A stretch of 64,000 bases of DNA from Mucilaginibacter sp. L3T2-6. GTDB lineage: Bacteria > Bacteroidota > Bacteroidia > Sphingobacteriales > Sphingobacteriaceae. Shown here one piece after another: positions 1-8,299 of the stretch. The notes under the pieces were generated by a model that saw only the letters and a program-made list of their open reading frames with translations, was not told the origin of the DNA and made no database searches. Positions within the stretch are counted from its first letter, which is position 1. Each line of letters begins with the position of its first letter. Where the stretch lies: contig NZ_JAUMKC010000001.1 of NCBI RefSeq assembly GCF_030519355.1, forward strand, positions 62,001-126,000. The letters are read 5' to 3'. The translations under genes were made by a program, and so were the position numbers.

Positions 1-1709
1 TCTCTCGCACCCTGGAAAATAAGCACAGGCGCGTGTATTTTATCAGTATTAAACACAGGCGAAATAGCCCTGAACTGGCCGGCATCGGTCGCGGGATTGC
101 CTACCCTCTCATAGGTCATTTGCACCATTGGCTTCAAAAATGGCGGTGCATCTTTAATATAGGTGAAGAAGTTAATAAGCCCATGCTGTACTATGGCGCA
201 GTTGTATAGTTCAGGATGGAACGATACACCGTATAACGCGGAAAAGCCGCCAAAACCTCCGCCGAAAATGGCTATCTTTTTTGGGTTAGCTGTCTTGTTA
301 GCTATCAGCCACTTTACACCATCGGTAATATCCTGTTGAATTTTACCGCCCATCTGTTTGAAACCGGCACTGTGAAATGCTTTTCCAAAACCGGTAGAAC
401 CCCGGTAGTTAACCTGGAAAACCGCATAACCCCGGTTCGCCAAAAACTGCACCTCGGGATTAAAGCCCCAACCGGTACGGGAAAACGGCCCGTCATGCGG
501 TATTACTACCGTTGGTAAGTTAGTCGTTTTGAGGCCGTTGGGTAAAGTCAGATAGCCGGTTATTTTTAAGCCGTCGCTGGCTTTAAAGCTTATCGGCCGC
601 ATCGGGCAAAGCTCCTCATGCTTTAAGTCGGGGTTAATATCACTTAATTTAGTTAGTTTACCGGCGCTTCGTTCAAAAAGATAATAGGTGCCCGGGCAAC
701 GATCGGTGTATGTAAAAACAATAAATTTGTTCTCTGCGCTATCCCTGTCAGTAATGGCGATCTGGTTGTCCTTTAATTCACCGGATAATTTGTCATAGAT
801 GTTTTTCATTACCGGGTCAAAGTAATGTTTCTGTGGCTTCCCTGCGTCCCATGAGACCATTTCTACTTTATGAGTGTTTTTAGAATAGGAGTAGTCAAGT
901 ATATCTGCACTGTCCGATGCAAAAATAACCCTGTGCTCCTTTCCATCCTCCGCATTGATTTCAACTAATGCTGATTTGTCGCGGTTAACATTGGACAGGG
1001 CATAGAAATAATTTTTTTGGCCGGTGAAAGCTATCGGTTTAACTGAAGTTTTAAAATTATTAGCGATTATCCCTTTAAATGGCGTGTTGTCATTAGGGCG
1101 GTACAAAATCGTTTCGTCAACCCCGTCTGAGGCTTTAACAAGGCGTATCTTGCCGTCGGCATCCGGAAACCATTGAGTGATATTCCCCGGGTTGACCAGG
1201 TAAGGAGTTAGTGCTCCCGTTTTAATGTTCAGCCTGTAAATGTCAAAGTTTGCCGGGTCGCGCTTGTTCATGCGTATGGTTATTACATCAGGCGTATTTT
1301 TATCACGGCCCAGGATAGAGATGCGCACTTTTTTTTGCGATAAGACAGGCGTTACTTTAAGTGTCGCAATGTCAAGTGTGAACATTTTTATCTCGTCCTG
1401 CGCAATGTCATCCTGGAAAAACACAATGTCGTTATTGTAGGTCCAGTTATAATCTCCGCGTACTGAATAGTCGCTGAATGAGGTAGCCATTTGTTCTTTT
1501 CCACCATCGAGCGACTGGATAAACAGGTTTTGCTTGTCTTTATATGGTTTTAAGTAAGAAATATATTTACCATCCGGCGACAGCCTGTAGGCGACTTTTT
1601 CGGGCGTCTTAAAAAAGTCGATAACAGGTATTTGCCTGTTATCCGGTTTGCAGGCGGACAGTGCGGCAACTAAATATACTGCAAAAATCAGTCTTAGATG
1701 CTTTAACAT
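1..1709 (-). CDS. S9 (prolyl oligopeptidase) family lipoprotein, partial, catalytic serine replaced
   Basis: The gene runs off the left edge, leaving about 569 N-terminal residues. A lipoprotein signal ends in LSAC (ATG at 1709). Residues of about 25-380 look like the S9 beta-propeller, and an alpha/beta-hydrolase domain follows. The nucleophile elbow, usually GGSYGGY in this family, reads GGGFGGF at residues 483-489, so the serine position (residue 485, codon 257-255) is glycine. Conserved flanks are present, including YERVGNPATD, SPVF and the APVLIFQGAR strand that normally precedes the catalytic Asp; the Asp and His lie beyond the edge. The frame is open from start to edge. Family assignment is firm. 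Peptidase activity is doubtful, so it may be a non-catalytic homologue anchored in the envelope. Confidence 0.85.
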   Translation of the reverse strand, partial: MLKHLRLIFAVYLVAALSACKPDNRQIPVIDFFKTPEKVAYRLSPDGKYISYLKPYKDKQNLFIQSLDGGKEQMATSFSDYSVRGDYNWTYNNDIVFFQDDIAQDEIKMFTLDIATLKVTPVLSQKKVRISILGRDKNTPDVITIRMNKRDPANFDIYRLNIKTGALTPYLVNPGNITQWFPDADGKIRLVKASDGVDETILYRPNDNTPFKGIIANNFKTSVKPIAFTGQKNYFYALSNVNRDKSALVEINAEDGKEHRVIFASDSADILDYSYSKNTHKVEMVSWDAGKPQKHYFDPVMKNIYDKLSGELKDNQIAITDRDSAENKFIVFTYTDRCPGTYYLFERSAGKLTKLSDINPDLKHEELCPMRPISFKASDGLKITGYLTLPNGLKTTNLPTVVIPHDGPFSRTGWGFNPEVQFLANRGYAVFQVNYRGSTGFGKAFHSAGFKQMGGKIQQDITDGVKWLIANKTANPKKIAIFGGGFGGFSALYGVSFHPELYNCAIVQHGLINFFTYIKDAPPFLKPMVQMTYERVGNPATDAGQFRAISPVFNTDKIHAPVLIFQGAR

Positions 1710-1970
1710 CAGTTTATACTTCGTTGTTTAATCAGGTCAAATTATATAATTAAGTTAAGCATTTCAAACTGTCACCATAATTTTACTACAGGTAATTAAC
1801 TTAATAATTAGTTGTTTCGCTGGTTTCCGCGGAAATGATTTGAAAGTTTAAGGAGCGAACGGATATGGATCAGATACTTCCGGCATAAAAAAACCGTTGT
1901 TGTTTATATCCCTGAAATCTTCATGTTTTCTTATTTATCAAATCGCCAAGCGCTCAATCAATTAAAAAGC

Positions 1971-1978
1971 TATTTTTG
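1971..1978 (+). promoter_or_regulatory. Bacteroidota -7 box TATTTTTG
   Basis: An exact match to TAnnTTTG ends 5 nt before the ATG at 1984. No convincing -33 TTG is visible. The placement implies a very short or absent 5' leader. Confidence 0.5.
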
Positions 1979-1983
1979 ATTTA

Positions 1984-3795
1984 ATGAAGAAACTGTGCGT
2001 TTGTTTTTTATTGATGTTTGCAGCTTGTAGTACGCTAGTCGCGCAGGAGAACGATTTATTGCTCGCCCGTCAATATGCTGCAAACGGTGCACCGGAAAAA
2101 GCACTTGATATCTATCAAAAGTTATACAAGCAAAATAACGAGCAATATTTTACAGTATATGTTAATAGCTTGCTCGAGCTTAAGAAGTTTGACGACGCCA
2201 TTGGCGCTGCAAAAAAGATGGTGCGCAAACATCCTGAAGACCGGCAATATAATATTATCCTGGCGACAGCGTACACCCAACAGGGTTCGGTTGATAAGGC
2301 TAACGCTATATATGACGACCTGATCAAAAATCTTCCGGCTGATCAAAGTCAGATAGCCTTACTCGCGTCATTGTTTTATCAAAATGCCAATATCGATTAC
2401 GCAATCAAGATATTCCTGCAGGGCCGTAAACTGTTGCAAAATGACAACCTGTTTTCGTACGAGCTAATCAACCTTTATCGCTACAAACGGGATAAGCCGG
2501 CGCTGGTAGAAGAATACCTTAACTTTTTGCCATTTAACCCGCCCTACCTTGCGCAAGCTGAAAATACCATTTCGACCCTGTTTGAAGGTTCGGCCGACTA
2601 TGATATCCTGAAAGCTGCGCTGCTTAAAAGGATACAAAAGGATCCGCAGCAAACTATTTATCCGGAGTTGCTTACCTGGCAATTTTTGCAGCAGCGCCAG
2701 TTTGATATGGCACTGAACCAAGCCCTTGCCTTAAGCCGCCGGCAAAATGATGACGGGAGTAACATTTTTGAACTATGCCGCACGCTGGTAAGCAACGAGG
2801 CCTATGATGCAGCCATACGGGGATACGAATATCTTGCAAGCAAAGGTAAAGAGCAGCCACTGTACATTCCATCGAAAATAGAGCTTATCAATACAAAAAA
2901 TTTGAGGGTAACCTCCGGAAAATATACGGGTGAAGATTTGCTGAGCCTCGAAAAGGATTATACGGATTTACTCGCGGAGTTCGGTAAAAACGCCAATACA
3001 GCATTTGCCATGCAAAAACTGGCTAATCTGCAGGCGTTTAAGCTGCATAAAATAGCCGAAGCTAAAAACCTGTTAGAAGAGATCGTGAAAATTCCGGGGA
3101 TAAGGCCGTCGCTTTTAGCGGAATGTAAACTTGATTTGGGAGATGTTACGCTTTTAAGCAACCAGCCCTGGGATGCTACTTTGCTGTACAGCCAGGTTGA
3201 GATAGACTTTAAAAACACGGCAATTGGACAGGATGCCAAATACCGGAATGCAAAACTGGCGTATTATACCGGCGATTTTACCTGGGCTAAAGGTCAGTTG
3301 GACGTCCTGAAAGCTGCTACGTCTCAGCTGATTGCCAACGATGCGCTCAACCTTTCTCTTTTGATATCTGATAGTATGCAGGCCGATACCAGTGGCGCGG
3401 CGCTTAAAATGTACGCACATGCCGATTTGGCGATATTTGCGGAGCAACCGGAAAAAGCCATCGCTATCCTCGATAGTATCGACGTAAAATATCCTGGTAA
3501 TTCGCTTAATGATGACATACTGATGTCCAAAGCAAGGATATTGATCCAGCAGAAAAGTTATGCAGATGCCGTGCCGCTTTTGAAAAAAATAGCTGATGAG
3601 CACGCTTTCGATCTTTGGGCCGATGATGCGGTTTTTATGTTGGGTGATATTTACGAAAATCAGTTGCAGGACAAGGAGAAAGCAAAAATGTATTACCAGA
3701 AAATTATCACTGATTATGGCGGCAGCCTTTATATCAATGAAGCCCGCAAACGCTTCAGGTTACTGAGAGGGGATAAGAACGAGGGTGCAAGTTGA
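1984..3795 (+). CDS. Tetratricopeptide repeat protein, exported
   Basis: This is a 603-aa TPR protein. The N-terminus is an export signal that can be read as a lipobox (FAAC, Cys at 15) or as a type I signal cut after LVAQ. Helical repeats of TPR type cover most of the chain, for example around residues 25-130 (LLARQYAANG, EKALDIYQKLY) and 460-600 (EKAIAILDSI, AKMYYQKIITDYGG). TPR solenoids are scaffolds for protein-protein contacts in the periplasm or at the outer membrane. No catalytic motif is seen. The next gene begins 96 bp downstream with its own promoter box, so the two are probably transcribed separately. The specific partner cannot be named from sequence. Confidence 0.85.
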   Translation: MKKLCVCFLLMFAACSTLVAQENDLLLARQYAANGAPEKALDIYQKLYKQNNEQYFTVYVNSLLELKKFDDAIGAAKKMVRKHPEDRQYNIILATAYTQQGSVDKANAIYDDLIKNLPADQSQIALLASLFYQNANIDYAIKIFLQGRKLLQNDNLFSYELINLYRYKRDKPALVEEYLNFLPFNPPYLAQAENTISTLFEGSADYDILKAALLKRIQKDPQQTIYPELLTWQFLQQRQFDMALNQALALSRRQNDDGSNIFELCRTLVSNEAYDAAIRGYEYLASKGKEQPLYIPSKIELINTKNLRVTSGKYTGEDLLSLEKDYTDLLAEFGKNANTAFAMQKLANLQAFKLHKIAEAKNLLEEIVKIPGIRPSLLAECKLDLGDVTLLSNQPWDATLLYSQVEIDFKNTAIGQDAKYRNAKLAYYTGDFTWAKGQLDVLKAATSQLIANDALNLSLLISDSMQADTSGAALKMYAHADLAIFAEQPEKAIAILDSIDVKYPGNSLNDDILMSKARILIQQKSYADAVPLLKKIADEHAFDLWADDAVFMLGDIYENQLQDKEKAKMYYQKIITDYGGSLYINEARKRFRLLRGDKNEGAS

Positions 3796-3878
3796 TTAAG
3801 TTGCGTTAGTTATACTTCCCCGAGGTGCTCCCGCTGTTACAACCTTCGCAACAACTACTACATCTCCGCTCAAAACAC

Positions 3879-3886
3879 TACCTTTG
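3879..3886 (+). promoter_or_regulatory. Bacteroidota -7 box TACCTTTG
   Basis: The box ends 5 nt before the ATG at 3892. It probably drives the DUF4286-rfbC pair from a near-leaderless transcript. Confidence 0.6.
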
Positions 3887-3891
3887 CCCCG

Positions 3892-4194
3892 ATGATCATA
3901 TTTAACGATACCGTAATAATAGATGAAGCCATTCATGACCAGTGGCTTAACTGGATGAAGCAGGTTTATATACCTGCGGTTATGGAAACCGGCTACTTTA
4001 AGTCATATCAAATACTAACCGTTATCGATTCGCCGAACGAGGGTGTTACCTACTGTATTCAGTACAGCGCTGAAAGCATGGACGACTTTAACGAGTTTTA
4101 CAGCAGGCACCTGCACCGCTTGCAGGATATGCATAACCGGGAATTTGAAAATCAGTTTGTGGTATTTAATACCTTAATGAAAACCGTAAGCTAA
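3892..4194 (+). CDS. DUF4286 family protein
   Basis: This 100-aa soluble protein matches the DUF4286 pattern: an N-terminal strand (MIIFNDTVIIDE), the WLNWMKQVYIP helix, a central ILTVIDSPNEG...TYCIQY strand, and a C-terminal HLHRL...FVVFNTLM section. The fold looks like a small ferredoxin-like alpha/beta domain. The biochemical role of the family is not known. There is no signal peptide. Its stop codon is followed directly by the rfbC ATG, so the two are co-transcribed and probably translationally coupled. Confidence 0.8.
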   Translation: MIIFNDTVIIDEAIHDQWLNWMKQVYIPAVMETGYFKSYQILTVIDSPNEGVTYCIQYSAESMDDFNEFYSRHLHRLQDMHNREFENQFVVFNTLMKTVS

Positions 4195-4743
4195 ATGAAA
4201 GTTACCGAAACATTTATAAAAGGGCTGTTGATAATTGAGCCGCGCATATTTACTGATGACCGGGGCTATTTTTACGAAAGCTATAATAAAGCTGTTTTTG
4301 CAGCCAATGGTATAGATGCTGATTTTGTGCAGGATAATCAGTCATTTTCGCGCAAAGGATCAGTAAGAGCCTTACATGGCCAGGCTAATCCTTATGCGCA
4401 GGGGAAACTGGTGCGTGTTGTTGCGGGCAGGGTGCTGGATGTTGCTGTCGATATCCGGAAAGAATCGCCAACGTATGGTAAATATTTTTCGATTGAACTG
4501 AGCAGCGACAATAAAACTATGTTCTGGATACCGGCCGGATTTTTACATGGTTTTGTAGCGCTTGAAGATGATACCATCTTTAATTATAAAGTAAATAACT
4601 ACTTCGATAAAGCTTCTGAGATCGGCGTAAAATGGAATGATCCAACTTTAAATATCGATTGGGGCATTTCGCCGGAAGAAGCACTGCTCTCTCCTAAAGA
4701 TGAGCTATTGGCGGATTTTAAATCGTTTGTAAGTCCTTTCTGA
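4195..4743 (+). CDS. rfbC: dTDP-4-dehydrorhamnose 3,5-epimerase
   Basis: The 182-aa length is normal for RmlC/RfbC. These cupin enzymes epimerise dTDP-4-keto-6-deoxyglucose at C3 and C5 on the way to dTDP-rhamnose, a surface-polysaccharide precursor. The catalytic His lies in RALHGQ near residue 66 (RGLHYQ in classic members), and the conserved Tyr in YKVNNYF near residue 130. KLVRVVAGRV, GKY and IPAGFLHGF are family-typical. The rest of the pathway (rfbA, rfbB, rfbD) is not in this window. Because those partners are absent, a related nucleotide-sugar epimerase with another 4-keto substrate is possible. Confidence 0.88.
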   Translation: MKVTETFIKGLLIIEPRIFTDDRGYFYESYNKAVFAANGIDADFVQDNQSFSRKGSVRALHGQANPYAQGKLVRVVAGRVLDVAVDIRKESPTYGKYFSIELSSDNKTMFWIPAGFLHGFVALEDDTIFNYKVNNYFDKASEIGVKWNDPTLNIDWGISPEEALLSPKDELLADFKSFVSPF

Positions 4744-4794
4744 ACACAGGACCAGATTAAGAGGGTCCTACGGACTTTGGGATTGTGTGGAATT

Positions 4795-4847
4795 AATTTC
4801 AGGGATTTATCAGATTTCAAAGCCGAATCTGCTAAATCCCTGAATTT
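4795..4847. repeat. Intergenic inverted repeat, word CAGGGATTTATCAGATT
   Basis: Arms 4795-4818 and 4825-4847 pair over about 22 positions with one bulged T and a few mismatches, around a 6-nt loop. It lies between the convergent rfbC and OmpA genes. No T-run follows on either strand, so a classic terminator is not obvious. It is one of a set of word-built hairpins in this window. Confidence 0.75.
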
Positions 4848-4859
4848 ATGTTATCCCTG

Positions 4860-5708
4860 TTACTGCTTTATCAAATTGTACAATTCATCCAGTTTCGGGC
4901 TGAGGATAATTTCAATCCTGCGGTTCCTCGTGCGGGCCTCTGTTGTATTTGCCGGATCGATTGGCTGATATTCGCTCTTACCGGTGGCAGTCAATCTATG
5001 CGGATCTACCTTTTCCACCTCGGTCAGGTAGCGGCAAACTGATGTTGAACGCAGTACGCTCAAGTCCCAATTGTCTTTTATCTGGCCAAGATTGATTACT
5101 TTTTTGTCGTCGGTGTGGCCTTCAACGGCAATGTTGATGTCGGTTTCTTTATTTAATACCGCTGCCAGCTGGCTTAAGGCCTGTTTTCCTCTCGCATCAA
5201 TAACAATACTTCCTGACGGAAACAGTAATTTATCTGTTAATGATACATACACTTTTCCATTCCTGATATCCACCGTCAGGCCATTTTGCTGAAAGCCTAA
5301 CAACGCCTTTTGCAATTTTTCTTTCAATGCATTGGTAGCTTCATCGCGTTTACGCAACGCATCTTCAACTTCTTTCAGCCGGGCTTCGCGTTTTTTAAGG
5401 TCGGCGGACAGTTGGTTAACTTTTGATGAGCTTGCGCTCAGGTTATTGTTCAGCGCGCCATATTTATCATTCAGGCTGCTGTAGTCGCCTTTAAGGGCCT
5501 GGTAATTGCCCTGCGCTTCACGTATTTCGCGGTGCAGGCGTGCTGTGTCGGCGCGCAGCATAGCTACAGTATCAACAAGCGCGTTGGCCCGCATGGATAA
5601 CGAATCGCGCTCAGCTACCAAAGCCTTATACTTTTTAGGGGACATTATCACACAGGAGTGGAGTACAAAACAAAATAGTGCGGCAAATAAAACAAGTTTG
5701 TTTTTCAT
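4860..5708 (-). CDS. OmpA-family lipoprotein with coiled coil
   Basis: The 282-aa protein has a lipoprotein signal (VLHSC, Cys19), then a long heptad-rich helical stretch (about 30-135), then an OmpA_C peptidoglycan-binding domain (about 160-275). The domain shows the GHTDD motif and the C-terminal R..NRRIEI motif that contacts diaminopimelate in the family. It probably tethers the outer membrane to peptidoglycan. It lies 18 bp after the DUF2461 gene on the same strand, so it probably ends a DUF983-DUF2461-ompA operon. Which of several Bacteroidota OmpA lipoproteins it corresponds to is not clear. Confidence 0.88.
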   Translation of the reverse strand: MKNKLVLFAALFCFVLHSCVIMSPKKYKALVAERDSLSMRANALVDTVAMLRADTARLHREIREAQGNYQALKGDYSSLNDKYGALNNNLSASSSKVNQLSADLKKREARLKEVEDALRKRDEATNALKEKLQKALLGFQQNGLTVDIRNGKVYVSLTDKLLFPSGSIVIDARGKQALSQLAAVLNKETDINIAVEGHTDDKKVINLGQIKDNWDLSVLRSTSVCRYLTEVEKVDPHRLTATGKSEYQPIDPANTTEARTRNRRIEIILSPKLDELYNLIKQ

Positions 5709-5726
5709 GATAATATAAATAGTACG

Positions 5727-6389
5727 TTATGTAAGGGCATTATTTAAAAATACATTCAGCGGTTGTATCTTGCTGCAAATACCGGCAATAGTTTCAGCTG
5801 CGTTCTGTTTCATTAGCTCATCATCCTTAAACGGGTGAAATGCGACAAAACTTTTAAGCTTCAGCAGGTCGATGTTTTCGTTATCCGCACTGTAATCCCT
5901 GGGAACGCTCTTTAAAGCTTCCTGGTTTCTGAACTCGCCGAATAGCTTTTTAAACGCAGGGTCGTCGATTATATTTTTCAATTCGTCCGCATTATAGTCG
6001 ATCTCCTGGCGAATGGCTTTTAAATGGGCAGCCTCAGGCATCCAGTAGCCTCCGGCTATAAAAGAGTTTCCGGGGGCAACCTGTAAATAATATTCTGTGC
6101 GGCCGGGTTTCAGCCCTTTGGTGGGAATACTTATGCCAAAGTTGTTTTTGTAGGGGGTCTTATCTTTACTGAAACGAATGTCGCGGTAGATGCGCATTAC
6201 GCATTTTTTTGGATCCAGGGCGTCGTCGATACCCGGGTCAACTTTATGCATTAGCTTAAGCAGGGATGCTGTAAAATCCAGCACATTTTCACGGGCGGCG
6301 TCATAGCGTTGTTTGTTGGCCTGAAACCACTCACGGTTGTTGTTTTCAATAAGCTCTTTTAAAAAATCATAGGTATGGTGTTGAATCAT
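5727..6389 (-). CDS. DUF2461 domain-containing protein
   Basis: This 220-aa cytoplasmic protein matches the DUF2461/TIGR02453 family: LKELIENNNREWFQANK at the N-terminus, then MRIYRDIRFSKDKTPYK, YYLQVAPG, and GGYWMPEA. No catalytic function is established for the family. The ATG at 6389 lies inside the end of the DUF983 gene (23-bp overlap), which indicates co-translation. Confidence 0.85.
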   Translation of the reverse strand: MIQHHTYDFLKELIENNNREWFQANKQRYDAARENVLDFTASLLKLMHKVDPGIDDALDPKKCVMRIYRDIRFSKDKTPYKNNFGISIPTKGLKPGRTEYYLQVAPGNSFIAGGYWMPEAAHLKAIRQEIDYNADELKNIIDDPAFKKLFGEFRNQEALKSVPRDYSADNENIDLLKLKSFVAFHPFKDDELMKQNAAETIAGICSKIQPLNVFLNNALT

Positions 6390-6780
6390 CGGTATCTAAA
6401 TGCGGCTGATAATTTATCTTCGGAGACATCAAATATAAAAGCAAAACGCGCGAATACCTGAAGTTTATGGGAGAAAGCACAAACAGGCCGCCAATAATCG
6501 TTCCCACATACAACCCTGGCGAATCGGTATTCCTGCTGACCAGATAAGTAAGCGCGGCAATTACAAACCCTTCAAACACATTCATGGCATAGCTGATATA
6601 CATAGCTGCATAAAAGTAGCCGGGCTCTATTTCGAAATGGAGGTTACAGTGCGGGCAATGTTTGTAGATCTTATTGGAGCCGAAATTATATATTCCGCCG
6701 CTAAACATAGCGCCCCTGCGGCAACGCGGACACCTGGTATGCAGCATAGCCCATCTTTTAGGGGTAGGGGTGTGGTTCAT
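6367..6780 (-). CDS. DUF983 domain-containing membrane protein
   Basis: The 137-aa protein begins with a treble-clef-like zinc motif (CPRCRRG ... CPHCNLHFE) and has two or three membrane segments (about 56-80 and 85-120). This layout is typical of DUF983. Function is unknown; the four cysteines probably bind zinc. It is the first gene of the minus-strand group that includes DUF2461 and the OmpA lipoprotein. Confidence 0.85.
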   Translation of the reverse strand: MNHTPTPKRWAMLHTRCPRCRRGAMFSGGIYNFGSNKIYKHCPHCNLHFEIEPGYFYAAMYISYAMNVFEGFVIAALTYLVSRNTDSPGLYVGTIIGGLFVLSPINFRYSRVLLLYLMSPKINYQPHLDTDDSTPYL

Positions 6781-6860
6781 GTTCCGTGGTTCATCATAAA
6801 GAGTAGCCGGTGATTACAAAGTCCTTTTCGGCTATGAACTATGAACCAGCCACCATGAAC
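6781..6860. repeat. Intergenic inverted repeat, word GGTTCATNATGAAC
   Basis: The left arm (6781-6810) and right arm (6829-6860) are imperfect reverse complements. Both contain repeated GTTCAT/ATGAAC words: GGTTCATCAT on the left, CTATGAACTATGAACC on the right. It fills the whole gap between two minus-strand genes. Confidence 0.65.
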
Positions 6861-7139
6861 TTAATTCAGATTCAGCTTCTCGCTGCGGATATCCATGTCA
6901 ACGTTTTTGCGGCGATATTTTTTATACCAGATAAAGCCTACTATCCCCACAGCTGCATAAGGGGCAAACATCAGGAACAATATACCGGCGTTAAGGCCTT
7001 TTGCAGCTTTACCGCCGTTGCTGGTATTGGTTTCAACCTGTGCGGCACATGCGGCACACTGCGCTTTAGCCGGAACAACACTGATCACCATCAGCACAAA
7101 AGCAATCAGGAAAAACGCTGTCTTTAAGCTTCTTTTCAT
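6861..7139 (-). CDS. Small exported cysteine-containing membrane protein
   Basis: A 92-aa protein of unknown function. It has a signal peptide ending PAKAQ (about residue 26), a CAAC motif straight after it, a short hydrophilic stretch, one transmembrane segment (about 50-70) and a basic cytosolic-type end (WYKKYRRKN). The CxxC pair just outside the membrane could form a disulphide or bind a metal. I do not recognise the family. Confidence 0.65.
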   Translation of the reverse strand: MKRSLKTAFFLIAFVLMVISVVPAKAQCAACAAQVETNTSNGGKAAKGLNAGILFLMFAPYAAVGIVGFIWYKKYRRKNVDMDIRSEKLNLN

Positions 7140-7209
7140 GCTGCAAATTTACGCATTCCCGATGGTGGATGACTAAATTATTGTAAAAAAACAGTTGCTC
7201 ACCTGCTTT

Positions 7210-8091
7210 TTAGTATGGGCGTCCTGCGGCTAACTCGCGGTTAGCCCATTTTACAGCCAATTTTTCACGGTATTGGGCATAGTTGGCTTTAAACGTCATT
7301 TTTAAAACGCTGTCTAAGCCGCCTTTTACGGCCAGGTTATAAACGCTGGCGGCTTTGCGGCTTATCGAGGCATCCCATGCGCGCAGGCTGAGGGAGTAGC
7401 CTCCTTCAATATATTTCATCCAGTGCCAGTAGCCCGTCGGCATAAAAAGGGTATCGCCGTGCTCTAAAAATAATTCAATGCCCTCAACACCTTCCAGCGC
7501 CGGAAACTTTTTGCTGTCGGGCTTTAACACGTCATAGTCCTCCAGCGCGTAGGTAGCGTTAGGTATACAATATAAACGGCGCTTCCATTTATTTTCGAAC
7601 AGGATGATATGCTTTTTGCCGCCGAAATGGGTATGAAAGATATGCGGCAAGTCGATATCGTAATGCAAAAAAGTGACAGAATTGGAGCCGCCGAAAAACA
7701 TGGACGGCATGCTTTCAATAAAACCGCCCATTAATTCCTTCGGAAAGGCAATATCAGCCAAAAGTTGCGGCGCCTGCTTAAAAATATTAAAGAAAAATAT
7801 GCGCAGCTCTGTAGGCTCCGACATGATCAAATCGATATACTTATCAAAAGGCATTTCGGCTGCTGACGAATTGATCGGCTTTGAAGGGTCGGCTTTGGAA
7901 TTATCATACAAGGGTACCACTTTGCTCCCAACAACGTTTTTCAGATATTCCGGCGTCCATTTTTCACGTGCGGGCCAGCTGTTGGTCAGTCCTTTTATCA
8001 GAAGCGGACGGCGTGGTTTTAAATAGTTAGCGGTAAAATCGGCGGGGGTAATACTTTCTACCGTATCAATAGGGCTAAGGGTGAAGCACAT
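7210..8091 (-). CDS. Cupin-like (JmjC/cupin_8) Fe(II)/2-oxoglutarate oxygenase, copy 2
   Basis: The 293-aa protein resembles the FIH-type JmjC/cupin_8 family of 2-oxoglutarate-dependent hydroxylases. Iron ligands are visible: HYD (His and Asp near residues 142-144) and a distal His in GYWHWM (near 222). The Lys in GGKKHIILF is placed to hold 2-oxoglutarate. It is a close paralogue (about 60% identical by eye) of the gene 208 bp upstream on the same strand. A protein or small-molecule hydroxylase is likely; the substrate is unknown. Confidence 0.85.
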   Translation of the reverse strand: MCFTLSPIDTVESITPADFTANYLKPRRPLLIKGLTNSWPAREKWTPEYLKNVVGSKVVPLYDNSKADPSKPINSSAAEMPFDKYIDLIMSEPTELRIFFFNIFKQAPQLLADIAFPKELMGGFIESMPSMFFGGSNSVTFLHYDIDLPHIFHTHFGGKKHIILFENKWKRRLYCIPNATYALEDYDVLKPDSKKFPALEGVEGIELFLEHGDTLFMPTGYWHWMKYIEGGYSLSLRAWDASISRKAASVYNLAVKGGLDSVLKMTFKANYAQYREKLAVKWANRELAAGRPY

Positions 8092-8299
8092 GGTTCTTAA
8101 TTTTCCGTCTCAATATAAGCTTTTAATAGCGCCTATTACCGGAAAGTTAACAAATTAACGAAATTATACGGCACTGCGTATTAAGGTACTGTTAAGAATT
8201 GCCCATGCGGTCATGATCCCAATGATGAGGCAGGTCTGTAATATTACGCTATCATCAATCCAGATAAATGCTTCAGACCCTAATGCCAGAGATCAGGAC

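Noticed and set aside
3154..3603. 149-aa frame antisense to the TPR gene
   Set aside because: A shadow of a well-supported coding region.
6810..7127. 105-aa plus-strand frame opposite the small CAAC membrane protein
   Set aside because: The minus-strand frame has a signal peptide and membrane helix; this frame has no recognisable feature and begins in a repeat arm.
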